A DNA stretch of 64,000 bases from Monodelphis domestica (GCF_027887165.1 NC_077232.1:85714541-85778540); one strand, 5' to 3'; counted from the stretch's first letter, positions 51,973 through 63,045 are shown. Program-made: numbers and translations. The notes: generated by a model not told the origin, from the letters alone.

Positions 51973-52700
51973 CAACACTTTTATTTTTATAAGACCCCCC
52001 TCTATAACTGTGCTTCTGTGTTCAGTAGTCTTCTCAGCTACATCCATTCAGTGATTAAATAATATTGACATTCAGAGGAGAGAGAAGCTTATGTTTATGT
52101 TTGAAGGGGGCACAGTATAAAAATTAGACTGTCCTTTGGCAGGGTGGATTAATCTACACTATTGTCCCTTTGACATATGCAATCCCACCTAATTGGGTTC
52201 CTTCCAACTCCAGTGGAAAGAAGCCTGTTTCTCACCTTATCTGTTTTCCTGTACCCTTTTACTGGTGTAAAGGATACCAGACAGGGAGCCTGTCTATTTT
52301 TCTTGGCCCATTTGAAATGCCTGAATGCTGACTTGACTCTAAAGGAGCCACCTCCCTTCCTTCTTTCTGCTTTTAAAAGAGCCTCCATCCCCTCCACCAC
52401 CTCCCTTTCTCACTCGTTCAATCAGGAATTTTACAGAGTATTTGATGGGCAGCGTTTAATGTGCATTCCTGTGGGTCAGAAACTAGAGATGGCTCTATTG
52501 AAGTGCTTGACTGCTTGGGCAGTTTGATTTATTTTTATACTATCTAGTTCAGAAGCCTTTCAGAATGGGTTAGAGCCCCCTGGCCCAGATCAACAGACAA
52601 AAGATGATTTCCTTCGAGGGGGAGCTTTTCATTGTGACCACTCAGAACTGGAAGGTAGGTGCTGTGGCAGGCAGATATAGGACACTTTGTGTCATTTGCT
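51973..52700. other. single-copy stretch, possible conserved element
   Basis: About 730 bp without repeats. Overlapping frames on both strands (52,149-52,400 -, 52,177-52,527 +) suggest long-open composition rather than an exon. It is a plausible candidate for a conserved non-coding element because it has escaped insertions. Confidence 0.35.
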
Positions 52701-52704
52701 TATT

Positions 52705-52800
52705 TAACCTCCATTCACTGGATATTTATTAAAGATTGAATTCCTGTGAGAGGAATGCTAGGCTGAGTGCTAAGGAAGATACAAAGTTTCTATGAATCAG
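52705..52800 (-). mobile_element. L2 LINE 3' end
   Basis: 'attcactggatatttattaaag', 'gctgagtgctaaggaagatac'. Confidence 0.5.
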
Positions 52801-53185
52801 TTTATGTGAACGGCCCCATTTAGTAGTTTATAGACTAGGAGGAGGAGGAGAGATGTAAGATTGAGAGACTTGTCTGGTGTCTTGTCCCTGTGTATTCTTG
52901 CCCTCCCTTGCCCTCCTCCCCTCTCCTCTTTTTTTCCTGTTCTCTCTTCATTCCTTTCTTTCCTTTTCTGACTTGACCCTCCTTTCTTCAGACCTGATTT
53001 TCTATCCACCGAGTCACCTAGCTGTCCCCTGCCTCAGAAAGCAAGTTAAAAAAAAGTTTCTACATGTAATAGGGGAAAAAAGGAATACAAAATGGAAAAA
53101 AATATTCAAAAAAGAAAACTAACTTTATTGGACTTCTCATGTTGTTTCCAACAGTTTTTATGAGTTGTACCTACTATACTTTTTC
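52801..53185. other. low-complexity and single-copy stretch
   Basis: Pyrimidine-rich 52,890-52,990, then a SINE head scrap at about 53,000-53,035 ('ctatccaccgagtcacctag'), then A-rich. Confidence 0.45.
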
Positions 53186-53189
53186 TAGT

Positions 53190-53860
53190 AAGTGAAGTCA
53201 TAGAGATGGAAGGGATCTTAGGGATTGTTTAAATTTAACCAACATATTTTGCAAATGAGAAAATTGAACCCCTAAGAAAGGAAATGACTAATCTACAGTC
53301 ACACAATTAGTAAGGAACAGAACCAGGATTTTATTTCATTTCATTTCATTAATTATATTTTATTAATTAATTTAGAATATTTTTCCATGGTTCCATGATT
53401 CATATTCTTTCCCTCCTTTCCTCCATACCCTCCCCAGTAGCCAACAAGCAATTCAACTGGGTTTTACATGTATCATTGACCAAGACCTATTTCCATATTA
53501 TTAATATTTGCACTAGGGTGATTGTTTAGAGTCGACATCCCCAATCATATTTCCTTCGAACCATGTGATCAAGGAAATGTTTTTCTTCTGTGTTTCTACT
53601 CCCACAGTTCTTTCTCTGGATGTGGATAGCGGCCCTTCTCATAAGTCCCTCAGAATTGTCCTGGATCATTGCATTGCTGCTAGTAGAGAAGTCCATTACA
53701 TTCAATTGTGCCACAGTGTATCAGTCTCTGTGTACAATGTTCTCCTGGTTCTGCTCCTCTCACTCTGCATCAATTCCTGGAGGTCTTTCTGGCAGAACTA
53801 GGATTTTAAACCAGATCTTTTGCTTCCAAGTCTAGTCCTCTAATTTTTATCCAGATATAG
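53190..53860 (-). mobile_element. MIR copy split by an L1
   Basis: Left block 53,190-53,333 ('gagatggaagggatcttagg', 'gcaaatgagaaaattgaacc', 'gtcacacaattagtaagg') and right block 53,793-53,860 ('caagtctagtcctc') are the two halves of one antisense MIR. Confidence 0.72.
53318..53808 (-). mobile_element. L1 LINE 3' end with 16-bp target-site duplication
   Basis: CAGAACCAGGATTTTA (53,318-53,333) and CAGAACTAGGATTTTA (53,793-53,808) flank a 459-bp L1 3' end at 53,334-53,792. The tail is a (TTTCA)n run, so the mRNA tail was TGAAA-rich or mutated. The sequence is very close to the 39.4 kb copy. Confidence 0.93.
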
Positions 53861-54815
53861 ACCAATGCAATCACATCTTTCCTTGATTCACTTGTTCCCC
53901 ATCTTCTACTGCAATGAAATTAACTTTTTCTGTGTTATGGAGGGGGAGGATAAGAAATAATGTAATCTGAGAATTGGTCAGTTACCCTGTTCCAAAGGCT
54001 CATCTTCACTCTAGCCTAGTTTAATGGGTGATGCTGTTCATTGGTTTCTCCAGCAGTATTGGTGGTCTTCCCTCAAATCTCTCCTGGGAGTTGTGTCTGT
54101 TAACTTTACTTTTCTTAGGTATTGAGAAAAACTATGTTGAGGCTAATGTCTCAGAGTTTTCTACAGAGTATTCTAGGTCTGGGCAGGGCTGCCATCTCTC
54201 TGTTTGTTGTAGTTAGTTCAGAGATCCTTTCAGAATGTATTCATAGGCAGAATATACAAACTCTGTTCCCTGAGGAATGGGCAAAACCCAATTAAAACAC
54301 AGGATGGATTTCAGTTTTGCCTCCCCTTCTCTCTACATCCTCCCTCCAAAGTCAAATAAATTCTAAGAATCCCCAAGCCATTGCTAATTCTTTTGCTTTA
54401 AAAAATGTTCTGTTTTGCTTTGAGCAATGAGCCAACCCTTCTGTTATGATATATGAAACCTTTACATTTTTGTTTTCCAAAACCCTTGGATAACCACACT
54501 GGCTTGCAGCACTCATTACCTGGGAGCATTTTCTCAGGCATAAGCAGGGGAAATTTATCTATTGACAAAGATCTCTCATTGCAGTTGAGTGACTTATGCA
54601 TTACCTACATCATAGGGCTCTAGTGTGGAAAAGTCTTTGTCACCTGAAAGCACCATGTAAATGTGAATTATTGGTTTTAATCTGTACTGTTTTGCTAAAA
54701 AGTTAGAGTTGGTTAGTGTTTAAAGAGGGTGTGTGTGTGTGTGTGTGTGTGTAATAGTGTGCTGGAATAGAGACAAGGAAATAGAATAGTTAGCATAGTA
54801 TTTCCTTTAGAGACA
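53861..54815. other. single-copy non-coding stretch
   Basis: About 950 bp with no recognised element except (GT)n at 54,729-54,752. Confidence 0.4.
54729..54752. repeat. (GT)n microsatellite
   Basis: Twelve GT units. Confidence 0.93.
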
Positions 54816-54839
54816 TGAGGCCAGGGCTAGTCCATCCTC

Positions 54840-55000
54840 AGATGCAGGTATGATGATATCATGGTGTAGTGGAAAGATGCTGGCCCAGGAGCCAGGACAT
54901 TTCCATTCTATAGCTAGCTCTGTCGTTAAGTAACCATGTAAAATTAAGCAAACCATCTTAGCTTTCAGCCTCATTGTTCTCATGTGTGGAATGTAATGAT
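54840..55000 (+). mobile_element. MIR copy
   Basis: 'catggtgtagtggaaagatgc', 'aaattaagcaaaccatctta', 'ttgttctcatgtgtgg'. Confidence 0.65.
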
Positions 55001-55096
55001 ATGTACACTAGGATAAACCTCTCCCACATTATGCTTTCTGACTTTTTTTGATAAGTTATCCAGTTAAAATTTAATAAGCATTTCTTTTCTTTCTTA

Positions 55097-55293
55097 TTAA
55101 AAATCCTTACCTTCCATCTTAGAGTTAATATTATGTATTGGTTCCAAGACAGAGGAACTGTACGGATTATTAGGCGATGAGTATTGAATGACTTGCCCAG
55201 AGTCACACAGTTAGGAAATGTCTGAGGTCAGATTTGAACCCAGGACCTATCTCCAGGCGTGACTCTCAATTCACTGAGCCACCTAGCTGCCCC
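55097..55293 (-). mobile_element. CORE-SINE, tail A
   Basis: Full-length minus copy. The flanks 'agcatttcttttctttc' and 'aacatttattttctttt' may be a decayed target-site duplication. Confidence 0.92.
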
Positions 55294-55299
55294 ACAAAC

Positions 55300-55565
55300 A
55301 TTTATTTTCTTTTCCTCCCACCTTATACTTCCTTACCCCCAATCCTAAAATGCATAGTTAACTGGGGTTGGGGGAATCCCCCATTGGCCATGGCCAAAGA
55401 TATATATTTCCCCTTCTGAGTCTTAAGGTCCTCACCTCCCTGTTTAAGAGGTGGGTAGTAGATATCATCATTGATCTCAAATTGAGGATGGTCATTGCCC
55501 TGATCAGAGTTTTTAGGTCCTTCAAAGTTGTTGGTCTTGGCAATATAAGCACTAAGTTTTTATAA
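55300..55565 (-). mobile_element. L1 LINE 3' UTR fragment
   Basis: Antisense: 'ctccctgtttaagaggtgg', 'ggtcattgccctgatcagag', 'ggtccttcaaagttgttgg'. Confidence 0.6.
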
Positions 55566-56167
55566 AACTTGGCAAGTCTTATAGATCATGGGAAGAATGA
55601 ATGAATGGAAAAGTGATCATTAAATATCACTTCTTGTGCCAAACAATGTAGTAAGTGCAAGTAGATGAATAGAAAAAGGAGAGCATTAACAATTCCTCCT
55701 CTCAAATTCTCCTTACTGGATCCATTTCTCAGTTCCTGGGATCAGGAGATACTTCACTATGATGATTTGGTAACAATATTTTCCTTGGGAGATTATATGT
55801 GGAACTCATTGGGCCATTTGACATGCCTAGATAGCCACATTGGTTATGAAGCCTCTGGCATTTCCCGAATTACAAGACTAGAGTAACTCCTATGGTCTAG
55901 AGATGCTTCTAGGTCAAAATTAGGAGACAAATGTGGTCCTGAGCCCATTCTTGCCCTCTCTCAGTCTATGTAGGACTTAAGGCTGAACTTCCCCTCCCTT
56001 CCCCTTCAGGTTATATTTTGGCAGGAAAGGGTCATCTTGGAAGATCTCAATTCATTCTGGACACTTACAATCTTGTTTCCCACAAAATGCATCTGGGCTC
56101 TGGAGTTCCCAAAATTCACCCTTCCGCTTGGATGACCTGACAGGTCATTTCTAAAATGAAGAGTTTG
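55566..56167. other. mostly single-copy non-coding stretch
   Basis: Unassigned apart from a possible L2 3' terminal trace at 55,610-55,670. Confidence 0.4.
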
Positions 56168-56350
56168 TGGTTATCCAGGTAGCTCAGTTGCTAGAGATGA
56201 GAGGTCTTGGGTTCAAATGTGGCCTCAGATACTTCCTAGCTGGGTGATCATGGGCAAGTCTCTTAACCCCAATGTGTGGCCCTTACCACTCTCCTGCCTT
56301 GGAATTGTTACTCACTATCAATCTACTACATTAGTAAAGGTTTAAAAGAA
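56168..56350 (+). mobile_element. CORE-SINE, tail A, head shortened
   Basis: 'ccaggtagctcagttgc', B box 'cttgggttcaaatgtggc', CORE 'gatcatgggcaagtctctt', diverged tail. Confidence 0.9.
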
Positions 56351-56765
56351 AGAAAAAATAAAGGGACTGGCCCAGAGTTTTTACTACAATTCTAAGTCCT
56401 AGGCTTCTGTTTGACTTCTATGATGAATTTTGACCAGCCTTCTCAAGGCAACTGCAAACTTGAGTGGATTTTTCTCCCCTCTACTTGCTTGCTCCTAGAT
56501 TTCTCAGGACATACTTCTGAAGTAATTATAAATGTGGCTTATGCTTTTGCCCTAGAGAGACTTTCCAAAGGTAATTCCCATCAGAGGAAAAAGAAAAGAA
56601 TAGAAAACATCATTAACAATCATGAAGGCAAAAAGGAAACTCTTTGCTTCATAGAATCATGGCTTTAAGCAACATTGGACCCTTGAAGCCATTTTCTTAT
56701 TCAATGCTTTTTAAAAGTGAAGTCCTCAGACTACCAATCTAGTGCTCTCTTTATTTACCTTGTGT
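56351..56765. other. single-copy non-coding stretch
   Basis: Unassigned. The 85-codon frame at 56,411-56,668 is unsupported. Confidence 0.4.
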
Positions 56766-57005
56766 TTCTTGTGTCTGTCATATGATAGGTAAAATTTCCA
56801 TAGCTCTTTGCAATTTACAAAGGGTTTTCCTCACGTTAAGCCTTGAAAAAAATTTTATAAGGGATGATAAACCCATTTTATAGATGAGAAAATGAAGCCC
56901 AGAGAAGTAACCCTATCATGTTATAATCATATGGTTAGTGAGTGGCAGAACCATCATAAGTAGGTCTCCCAAGTTTGTATGCCTATTAAATCTCCCCCAG
57001 TGTTA
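56766..57005 (-). mobile_element. MIR copy
   Basis: 'ctctttgcaatttacaaagg', 'cccattttatagatgag', 'gaagcccagagaagtaac', 'gtgagtggcagaacc'. Confidence 0.75.
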
Positions 57006-57009
57006 GGTA

Positions 57010-57190
57010 TACTAGGAAGAAGTCTGCTTTGAATAAGAAGTTTTGATTCTGCCATCATTTCATTATGTGTCCTTACGTAGCTCATTCCCCCTGTTTGGAC
57101 CTCAGTTTGCTCTTGTGTTAAATGAGGAAGAATAATATAAGCCTGATTTCCCTCTTAGGGTTGTTATAAGGCTATCATGATATTAATAGT
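57010..57190 (+). mobile_element. MIR copy
   Basis: 'ttggacctcagtttgctc', 'ttgtgttaaatgaggaag', 'cttagggttgttataagg'. Confidence 0.72.
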
Positions 57191-57194
57191 AGTA

Positions 57195-57440
57195 GGAATA
57201 ATAATGGTTGACATTTATACAACACATCATAATTTGAAAGCATTTTCTCTTTCATTTTTTTTCCATTTAGACCTCCCAACAACTTTGTCAAATAGTCACC
57301 CTATTTATAGGTGAAAAAAAAAAAGAGAAGCAACAGGGATATGGGGAGATAGTGGCTAAGTAATTTGCCCAAAGTCCCAGAGCTATTAAATATCTGAGGT
57401 GGGGTTCAAAACTAGATCATCCTATTTCAAATTTCAGGCT
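57195..57440 (-). mobile_element. MIR copy
   Basis: 'tggttgacatttatacaac', 'gacctcccaacaactttg', 'agtaatttgcccaaagtcc'. Head to head with the previous + copy. Confidence 0.72.
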
Positions 57441-57760
57441 CCCTCAATGCCAGGCATCCTTTGAAAATATAAAAGTATAATAATAATAATAATGGAAACA
57501 ATAATATAATTATGCTTGTAAGCAGGTCACGCTCTCCTGATAAAATCCCTTCCTCTTTGGGTTGTTTGGTTAAAAATACAGATGACTTAATATGTGCATG
57601 CATTTTCTTTTTACACCTGCTATTAATTGTGGAAAGTGTTTGTGCTTGCAAATAAAGTCAGTTGGGAGGAAAATTGGTTGTGAATATCTGGAGGTTATCT
57701 AGGCCAGAATGAAGGGAGTTGCCTGCCTTCTAGAAGATTTGGTAGACTTGCTCCTCTTGG
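57441..57760. other. single-copy non-coding stretch
   Basis: Includes a short (TAA)n at 57,477-57,494. The rest is unassigned. Confidence 0.4.
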
Positions 57761-57761
57761 T

Positions 57762-57816
57762 GAGAGAGACAGACAGAGAGACAGAGAGAGAGACAGAGAG
57801 ACAGAGAGAGAGAGAG
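57762..57816. repeat. (GACAGA)/(GA)n low-complexity repeat
   Basis: 'gagagacagacagagagac' repeated. The frames on both strands here are artefacts. Confidence 0.92.
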
Positions 57817-57834
57817 AAGAATGGAAGGCATAAG

Positions 57835-58012
57835 AAGGCAGATTGCAGTTTGATATCAGGGATAAACTTCCTGATGATAAGCACTAGGAACAATCTACCT
57901 CGGGGTATAGTCACACTGTGGAAGGTGTTCAAAGCGTTGACTTGTTTATTAAAGTTTCTATGGATTTTCTTTGAAGAAATAACTTGAATGAGGGAGCTTC
58001 TAAGGTTCTCAC
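57835..58012 (+). mobile_element. L3/CR1-like LINE 3' region
   Basis: 'aggcagattgcagtttgat', 'ataaacttcctgatgataag', 'gaacaatctacctcgggg', 'ggaaggtgttcaaagcg': the block preceding the usual CR1-clade end. Confidence 0.68.
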
Positions 58013-58049
58013 TTTTGCCCCACTTGTTCTTTTAATTTCATTCATTTTT

Positions 58050-58214
58050 TGAATCCATATCTTCTGCCTTAGAATTAATACAAAGCATCAGTTCCAAGAC
58101 AGAAGGACGGTAAGGGCTGAGCATTTGGAGTGGTGACTTGCCCAGGGACACACAGCTAGGAAATATCTGAGACTAAATTTAAACCTAGCATCTCTCATCT
58201 CCAGGATTGGCCCT
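58050..58214 (-). mobile_element. CORE-SINE, tail A, head missing
   Basis: Minus copy from 'tatcttctgccttagaatt' to 'ctccaggattggccc'. The tRNA-like head is lost. Confidence 0.86.
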
Positions 58215-58710
58215 GTAACTTCTTGTCCTTCTTTTCAAAGAAGACCAGTGGCATCAGAGGGTGATGTCTTGATTACTGCATGAATTGGATTTAAATGAGA
58301 TAGAGATGCACAAGGTTGTCAGCTTCACTCTCTCTTCCAGAGTCATCTAAGATCAGTGGCAAGACAAAAGTCAGGATGACTGGTGGTGGCCCAGGATGCA
58401 GAGGATGACCTTGGTGTCTTTAAAGTCTGACCAAGCTCTAAGTGCTCTACAGTATCTGCTTCAGCCATCTTCATGGCCATTGGAACAAATTATTCTCATC
58501 TGCCCATTCCACTGGGGCAAATCTTCACATGCCTGGGATAGACATCCTCCTAATTCATTGACTGGTTTGAGGCCTGTGGATTACTTCCAATCTGATTTAG
58601 CCCATCTGCAAAACAGTTTACTAGGGTGTGACTGCTACACAAGCTACAGCTTCTTGGAGGCACAGGTGAGAGTTGGGTAAAAGGTAGACACCAAAGGTGA
58701 ATAAGCAGCC
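58215..58710 (+). mobile_element. interspersed repeat of unassigned class
   Basis: 'tcaaagaagaccagtggcatc', 'gtgatgtcttgattactgc', 'ggcaagacaaaagtcagg' and 'aggcacaggtgagagttggg' read like a marsupial interspersed repeat I recognise only loosely. A shorter related piece lies at 45,895-45,960 ('cttgaagaggactaatgac'). The class is not assigned, and the 94-codon frame here is not a gene. Confidence 0.4.
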
Positions 58711-58832
58711 TTGAAAAAGAGCTTGGCAAGCCCTAACACTGGAGGTGCTAGTTTTCTTGAATACCGCCCCCCCATACACCCTTATTTCTACCTATGCATA
58801 AAACTATTTTTCCCTTCATTTGGAAACTTGGC

Positions 58833-59885
58833 TTTTTTTTCAATTACACATTTTCTGACATTTTGCAATTTAAATGTTCTTCCTCCCTCCCTCCTTCCCT
58901 TGCTCTCTCCCCCCTCTTCTCTCAGAGGCAGTAAATACTGTGACATAGATTATACCAGTACTTTCATGCAATACATATTCCATACTCCTTATGCTGTGAA
59001 GGAAGACACATATCACATATACAATAAAAGATTCATGAAGGAAATAAAGTGGAAAATGGCATGTTTTGATGTGCAATCAGACTCCGACAGTTCCTTCTTT
59101 GGCTGTGGATAGCATTTTCCATCACAAGTCCCTTTTGCTTTGCTGATAATAGTCTATCCTTCACAGGTGATCATTGTACGATATTTCTGTTTTTGTACTG
59201 ACCTCCTGGTTCTGCTCACTTCAGATATCAGTCCATATGAGTTCAAGTTTTTCTGAACTCATTCTGTTCATTGTTTCTTACGGTGCAATAGTATTCCATT
59301 GCAACCATCTGGCTCAAGTTCTTTCATTCACCCTCCGAATGATCTCCAATTTCCAGTGCTGTCTCTATAAAAAAGCTGCCAACAATATTTTTGTAGGTTC
59401 TTTCTGCCTATCTCTGATATCTTTGGGATATAGTCTCAGTAGTGGTATTGTTGGGTCAAAGAGTGCATGCTTTTGTGGCCCCTTTGGGAATTATTCCATA
59501 TTGCTCTCCAGAATGGCTATATCAGTTCACAGTTCCACCAACAGTGTATTAGGCACCCCAATTTTCCCACATCCCCTCCAACATTTATGTTTTTCTTTTT
59601 GGGCATTTTAGCCTATTTGGTAGTTGTGAGGTAGGTATAGGTATCTCAGAGTTGTTTTGATTTACATTTCTCTAATCAATAGTAATTTGGAGCATTTTTT
59701 TAAATGATTATAGACAGTTAAAATTTCTTCATCTTAGAACTGCCTGTTCCCATCCCTTGATATTTATCAACTGGGGAATGCTTTGTATTCCTATAAATTC
59801 AACTCAGTTCTCTATAAATTTGAGAAACGAGACCTTTGTCAGACACTTGCTAGAAAAAAGTTTTTCTCAGCTGTGCATAAGTCTT
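58833..59885 (-). mobile_element. L1 LINE 3' end, longest copy in the window
   Basis: About 1.05 kb antisense: 3' UTR with T-rich end and 'ctccctccctccttccc', then ORF2 3' sequence up to 'gaaacgagacctttgtcagac'. Motifs include 'caatagtattccattgc', 'tattgttgggtcaaagag' and 'cttgatatttatcaactgggg'. It is 5' truncated. Confidence 0.88.
59262..59303 (-). pseudogene. L1 ORF2 C-terminal motif
   Basis: Minus-strand translation gives MEYYCTVRNNEQNE, the same conserved ORF2 C-terminal segment seen at 50.2 and 6.3 kb. It is flanked by stops and frame breaks. Confidence 0.78.
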
Positions 59886-60887
59886 AAAACAGACACTGTT
59901 AGAAGAGAGTTTAAAACTAGTGTGAAACATAAGCTAAAGAGGCTCCTACTTCTGGTCCTTCAATGCTTTGTAAACTTTAGTTTGTGGTTTTCAGTGGAGA
60001 AGAATTATTATGAAGAATCTCTTTGGATTGATAAGTGGCCATGCTCAATATTTCATTCTGTTCTCATCTATGACATATTAAAGAAAGCATCTTAGGAAAG
60101 CAGAACTTCTCTTCTAGTTTAATTTTAGCCTGGAAAAGCAACTATTCTTTCAAGGAGATTCAGAGATTTAATTTTATGACAACTGAATTTCATTTGTTGT
60201 CTCATGAATATATTTCCTACCCCCTGGTGGTTTTATTTGACAACTCTCTCCAGTGGAACTTCTATAAAAATCACACTTCCTTTTGGAGAAGGTTAAGGTT
60301 AGTTTTATGGGATGCTTGCTTCATTTAAACCAAAAGATCACCTTCCAAAAAATGGAAACACTGTTTGGCATATTACAGAAAGTGATTTTATTTAATCCCA
60401 TCACAGAGACTGCTGAACTGACTGAGGGAAGGAGATGCTATCTCAGAAAGGAATGGAGTGGGGCGAGAACAATCCAATGCCTTAAAAACAGGATTGTATT
60501 TTTGGGAAATGGATTACTGGGTGAGGTAGCATTTTTGTACTAGTTATTCTCTGTTTTGCCACCTTGGTTCTTATCCATGTCCATAGTTGGCATTTTATAA
60601 AATAATATAGATATAACAAATAAAAATACTTGCACTTTCTTTGGTGTGGCAATTCCTCTGTCAACACATTGTAAACCCCACTCTCCCTGAATAGATGGTT
60701 AGCTTTTCTAAGTTGTCGTGGGCAAGAAAATAATTTTCAAAATATCATTTCCTAATTTTTTGTTCATCCTTAGTCAATGCTTATTGAATTGCATGAGCCT
60801 TTCTTAATCTCTGATGACCAATACATGTTCTTCAGTGAATCTACTCATTTTATGAATTTTACTTCTCTTTGAATTAAATTAATTTTA
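59886..60887. other. single-copy non-coding stretch
   Basis: About 1 kb with no recognised repeat. Frames at 59,757-60,095 and 60,283-60,543 (+) lack domains, and the first starts inside L1. Confidence 0.4.
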
Positions 60888-60904
60888 GGAAATATATATA
60901 TATG

Positions 60905-60935
<31 letters not shown>

Positions 60936-61151
60936 TTTAAACCCTTACCTTTTGTCTTGGAGTCAATACTGTGTATTGGCTCCAAGGCAGAAGAGTGGTA
61001 AGGGCTAGGCAATGGGGGTCAAGTGACTTGCCCAGGGTCACACAGCTGGGAAGTGTCTGAGGCCAGATTTGAACCTAGGACCTCCAGTCTCTAGGCCTGA
61101 CTCTCAATCCACTGAGCTACCCAGCTGCCCCCCTTCCCCGGAAATATATAT
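60888..61151 (-). mobile_element. CORE-SINE, tail A, with 12-bp target-site duplication
   Basis: GGAAATATATAT occurs at 60,888-60,899 and 61,140-61,151. The SINE body is 60,938-61,139, near consensus. Between the left duplication and the tail lies a (TA)n expansion. Confidence 0.94.
60890..60936. repeat. (TA)n microsatellite
   Basis: TA/TG/CA runs between a SINE tail and its target-site duplication. Confidence 0.92.
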
Positions 61152-61610
61152 TAAGTGAATGATATTTTATTGTGGCTTAGATCAGGGAAGTCTTATTTCA
61201 ACTTTTCCTTGACTGTAGTTCTCAGGTAGAGTGAAAGAACTATAGATTGTCAGAGGAGGAAGATACATTAGGATATAGAATATTATAAGTGTAAGGGAAC
61301 TCACACTTCTAATGCCCTGTTTAAGAAGGTAGAAAGGTATGGAATACATTTTGGAAAGATTTGTGTATGATAAGGATAAAATAATTTTTGTTATCTAGAA
61401 TCAAATTAGATCATGAGAAGTCTTACCAGTATATTCATTCTGTGAGGATCTCAGTGTTAAGGCACAAAACTATTTTCATCTACCAATAGTGTTCAAGTGC
61501 CATTAAAATTCTGGAGTATCAAAAATGTGTCTAGAGTACACGATGATGCCAAAATTATATGGTAAGTATCCATCTTATTTGGAGAGTTGCTTCAGACTTT
61601 TTTACTTTGG
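61152..61610. other. single-copy non-coding stretch
   Basis: Unassigned, AT-rich. Confidence 0.4.
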
Positions 61611-61614
61611 AATA

Positions 61615-61800
61615 TTAAATAAGGAAATATTGGATACTAGGCTTTGTCCTAACACTGCTATTTATTAACTCCACAACTCTGGGCATTTTCCTTCTTTAAA
61701 CTATGGAATTGGACTAACTGATTTCCAAAGTTCTTTCAAAGTTTAACAGTATGTAATTGAAGGGATATCCCAGCTCTTGTTCTAGGATTCTCTGAAACTG
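61615..61800 (+). mobile_element. MIR copy
   Basis: 'ctaggctttgtcctaacac', 'acaactctgggcattttcc', 'ctatggaattggactaac'. Confidence 0.65.
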
Positions 61801-62579
61801 TGAATATGAGCTCATGACTGCTTGGTTGAATCTACTTTCAGATTCCCCAGACTGCATTGAGACAGCTGTCTTCTCCCTTCACCACAGCTCTAGGAGGGAA
61901 AGGACATCTTGTCTTGATTTGCATTTGCTCCAGTTCCATGCTATTTATAAACAATTAAGACATGGAGCCATAATGATGGCAAGCTAGCAAACTAAGGAGA
62001 ACACGGAAACATCTGTCACTGGGGCTGTATGCATATGCATTGTCCAAATAAGCAAACGAGTTCACGCCACTCCAGAAGATCTATGCTCATCAGGGTGGTG
62101 TGTGATCATCACCTTCTGTAAAGTCGTGCTCCATCATCTCCATTATTTTAATGGTCTTTCTTGTTTTCATCCTTTATGGAAAAAAATAGAGGAATTGAGT
62201 TAAAATAACTACAGTTTGCTACATTTTTTGTTCTTGTTACAATTGATAAAGCATTGTTTGGCTTTTCTTCTTTCTAATTCCAGACTATCTTGGGCTCTGT
62301 TAGCAGTGAATAAACTGAGAACATAACAAAATGAATGTCTTACTTCCTCTTTTGTTATCATCATGAAACAATGTTTTTGGAAAAATCGATTTTGTCCAGT
62401 ATAGGTGGGGAGAGGGAGAAAAGACTACACAGATATTATGACTTTAAAACATAAAATAAGTGTTTTAAGATGTTGCATTTGGAATGGTGCCCAGGATTAC
62501 AGTGAGGCTCTGAAAAATAGCTTTTAAGATTTTGATGGAGAGGAGACCTCACAACACAGTTTTCATAAACATGTTATGT
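61801..62579. other. single-copy stretch with POU-dimer palindrome
   Basis: About 780 bp free of recognised repeats, with no coding frame. The densest unique portion is 61,960-62,170. This is a good candidate for a conserved regulatory element. Confidence 0.45.
62029..62040. promoter_or_regulatory. perfect MORE palindrome (POU homodimer site)
   Basis: ATGCATATGCAT is a perfect 12-bp palindrome identical to the published 'more palindromic Oct-factor recognition element' bound by POU-domain dimers. Occupancy cannot be judged from sequence. Confidence 0.6.
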
Positions 62580-62584
62580 AGACG

Positions 62585-62725
62585 AAGTCATTGAATCATA
62601 AGGTTTAGGGTTTAAAGATTACTTAGGTCAAAATACTCGTTTTATGCATAAGGAAATTGAGGCCCATGTAGTTGGACAATAGTGCAGTTGAGTGATGGGC
62701 CTGGGACTGAAACAGTATCAGAGAT
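62585..62725 (-). mobile_element. MIR-like copy
   Basis: 'cattgaatcataaggtttagg', 'cataaggaaattgaggccc'. Confidence 0.6.
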
Positions 62726-62984
62726 ACTTTAATGTGCCCTTTATTGACTAACATCACAGAAAGGTAGAGTTGAAAGGACTCTTAAGACCTATAAAGAACA
62801 AAAAATATCAAAGTTAAAAGTGCCTTCAAGCATACAACTTTATCAGTGAATGTCCTGATGATCTGAGTGATAGAAATAGAGAATTCATGAGAACATTTCT
62901 TGTTGACATTTTCCTTCTCTAGGATATTAAATCTGATAGTATGTTTTTAATCAGAAAAACATAGGATGTGCAGCCGTTTATGAT

Positions 62985-63045
62985 CCCCACATGCCCAGCA
63001 TGTAGTTGGTGCTTAATAAATGCTTTTTATTGACTGGCTATGTGG
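62985..63045 (+). mobile_element. L2 LINE 3' terminus
   Basis: 'atgcccagcatgtagttgg', 'tgcttaataaatgctttt'. Confidence 0.78.

Noticed and set aside
53526..53714. Two similar 62-codon minus frames (also at 39,623-39,811) suggesting a conserved peptide
   Set aside because: Similarity arises because both are copies of the same L1 3' UTR, which is non-coding.
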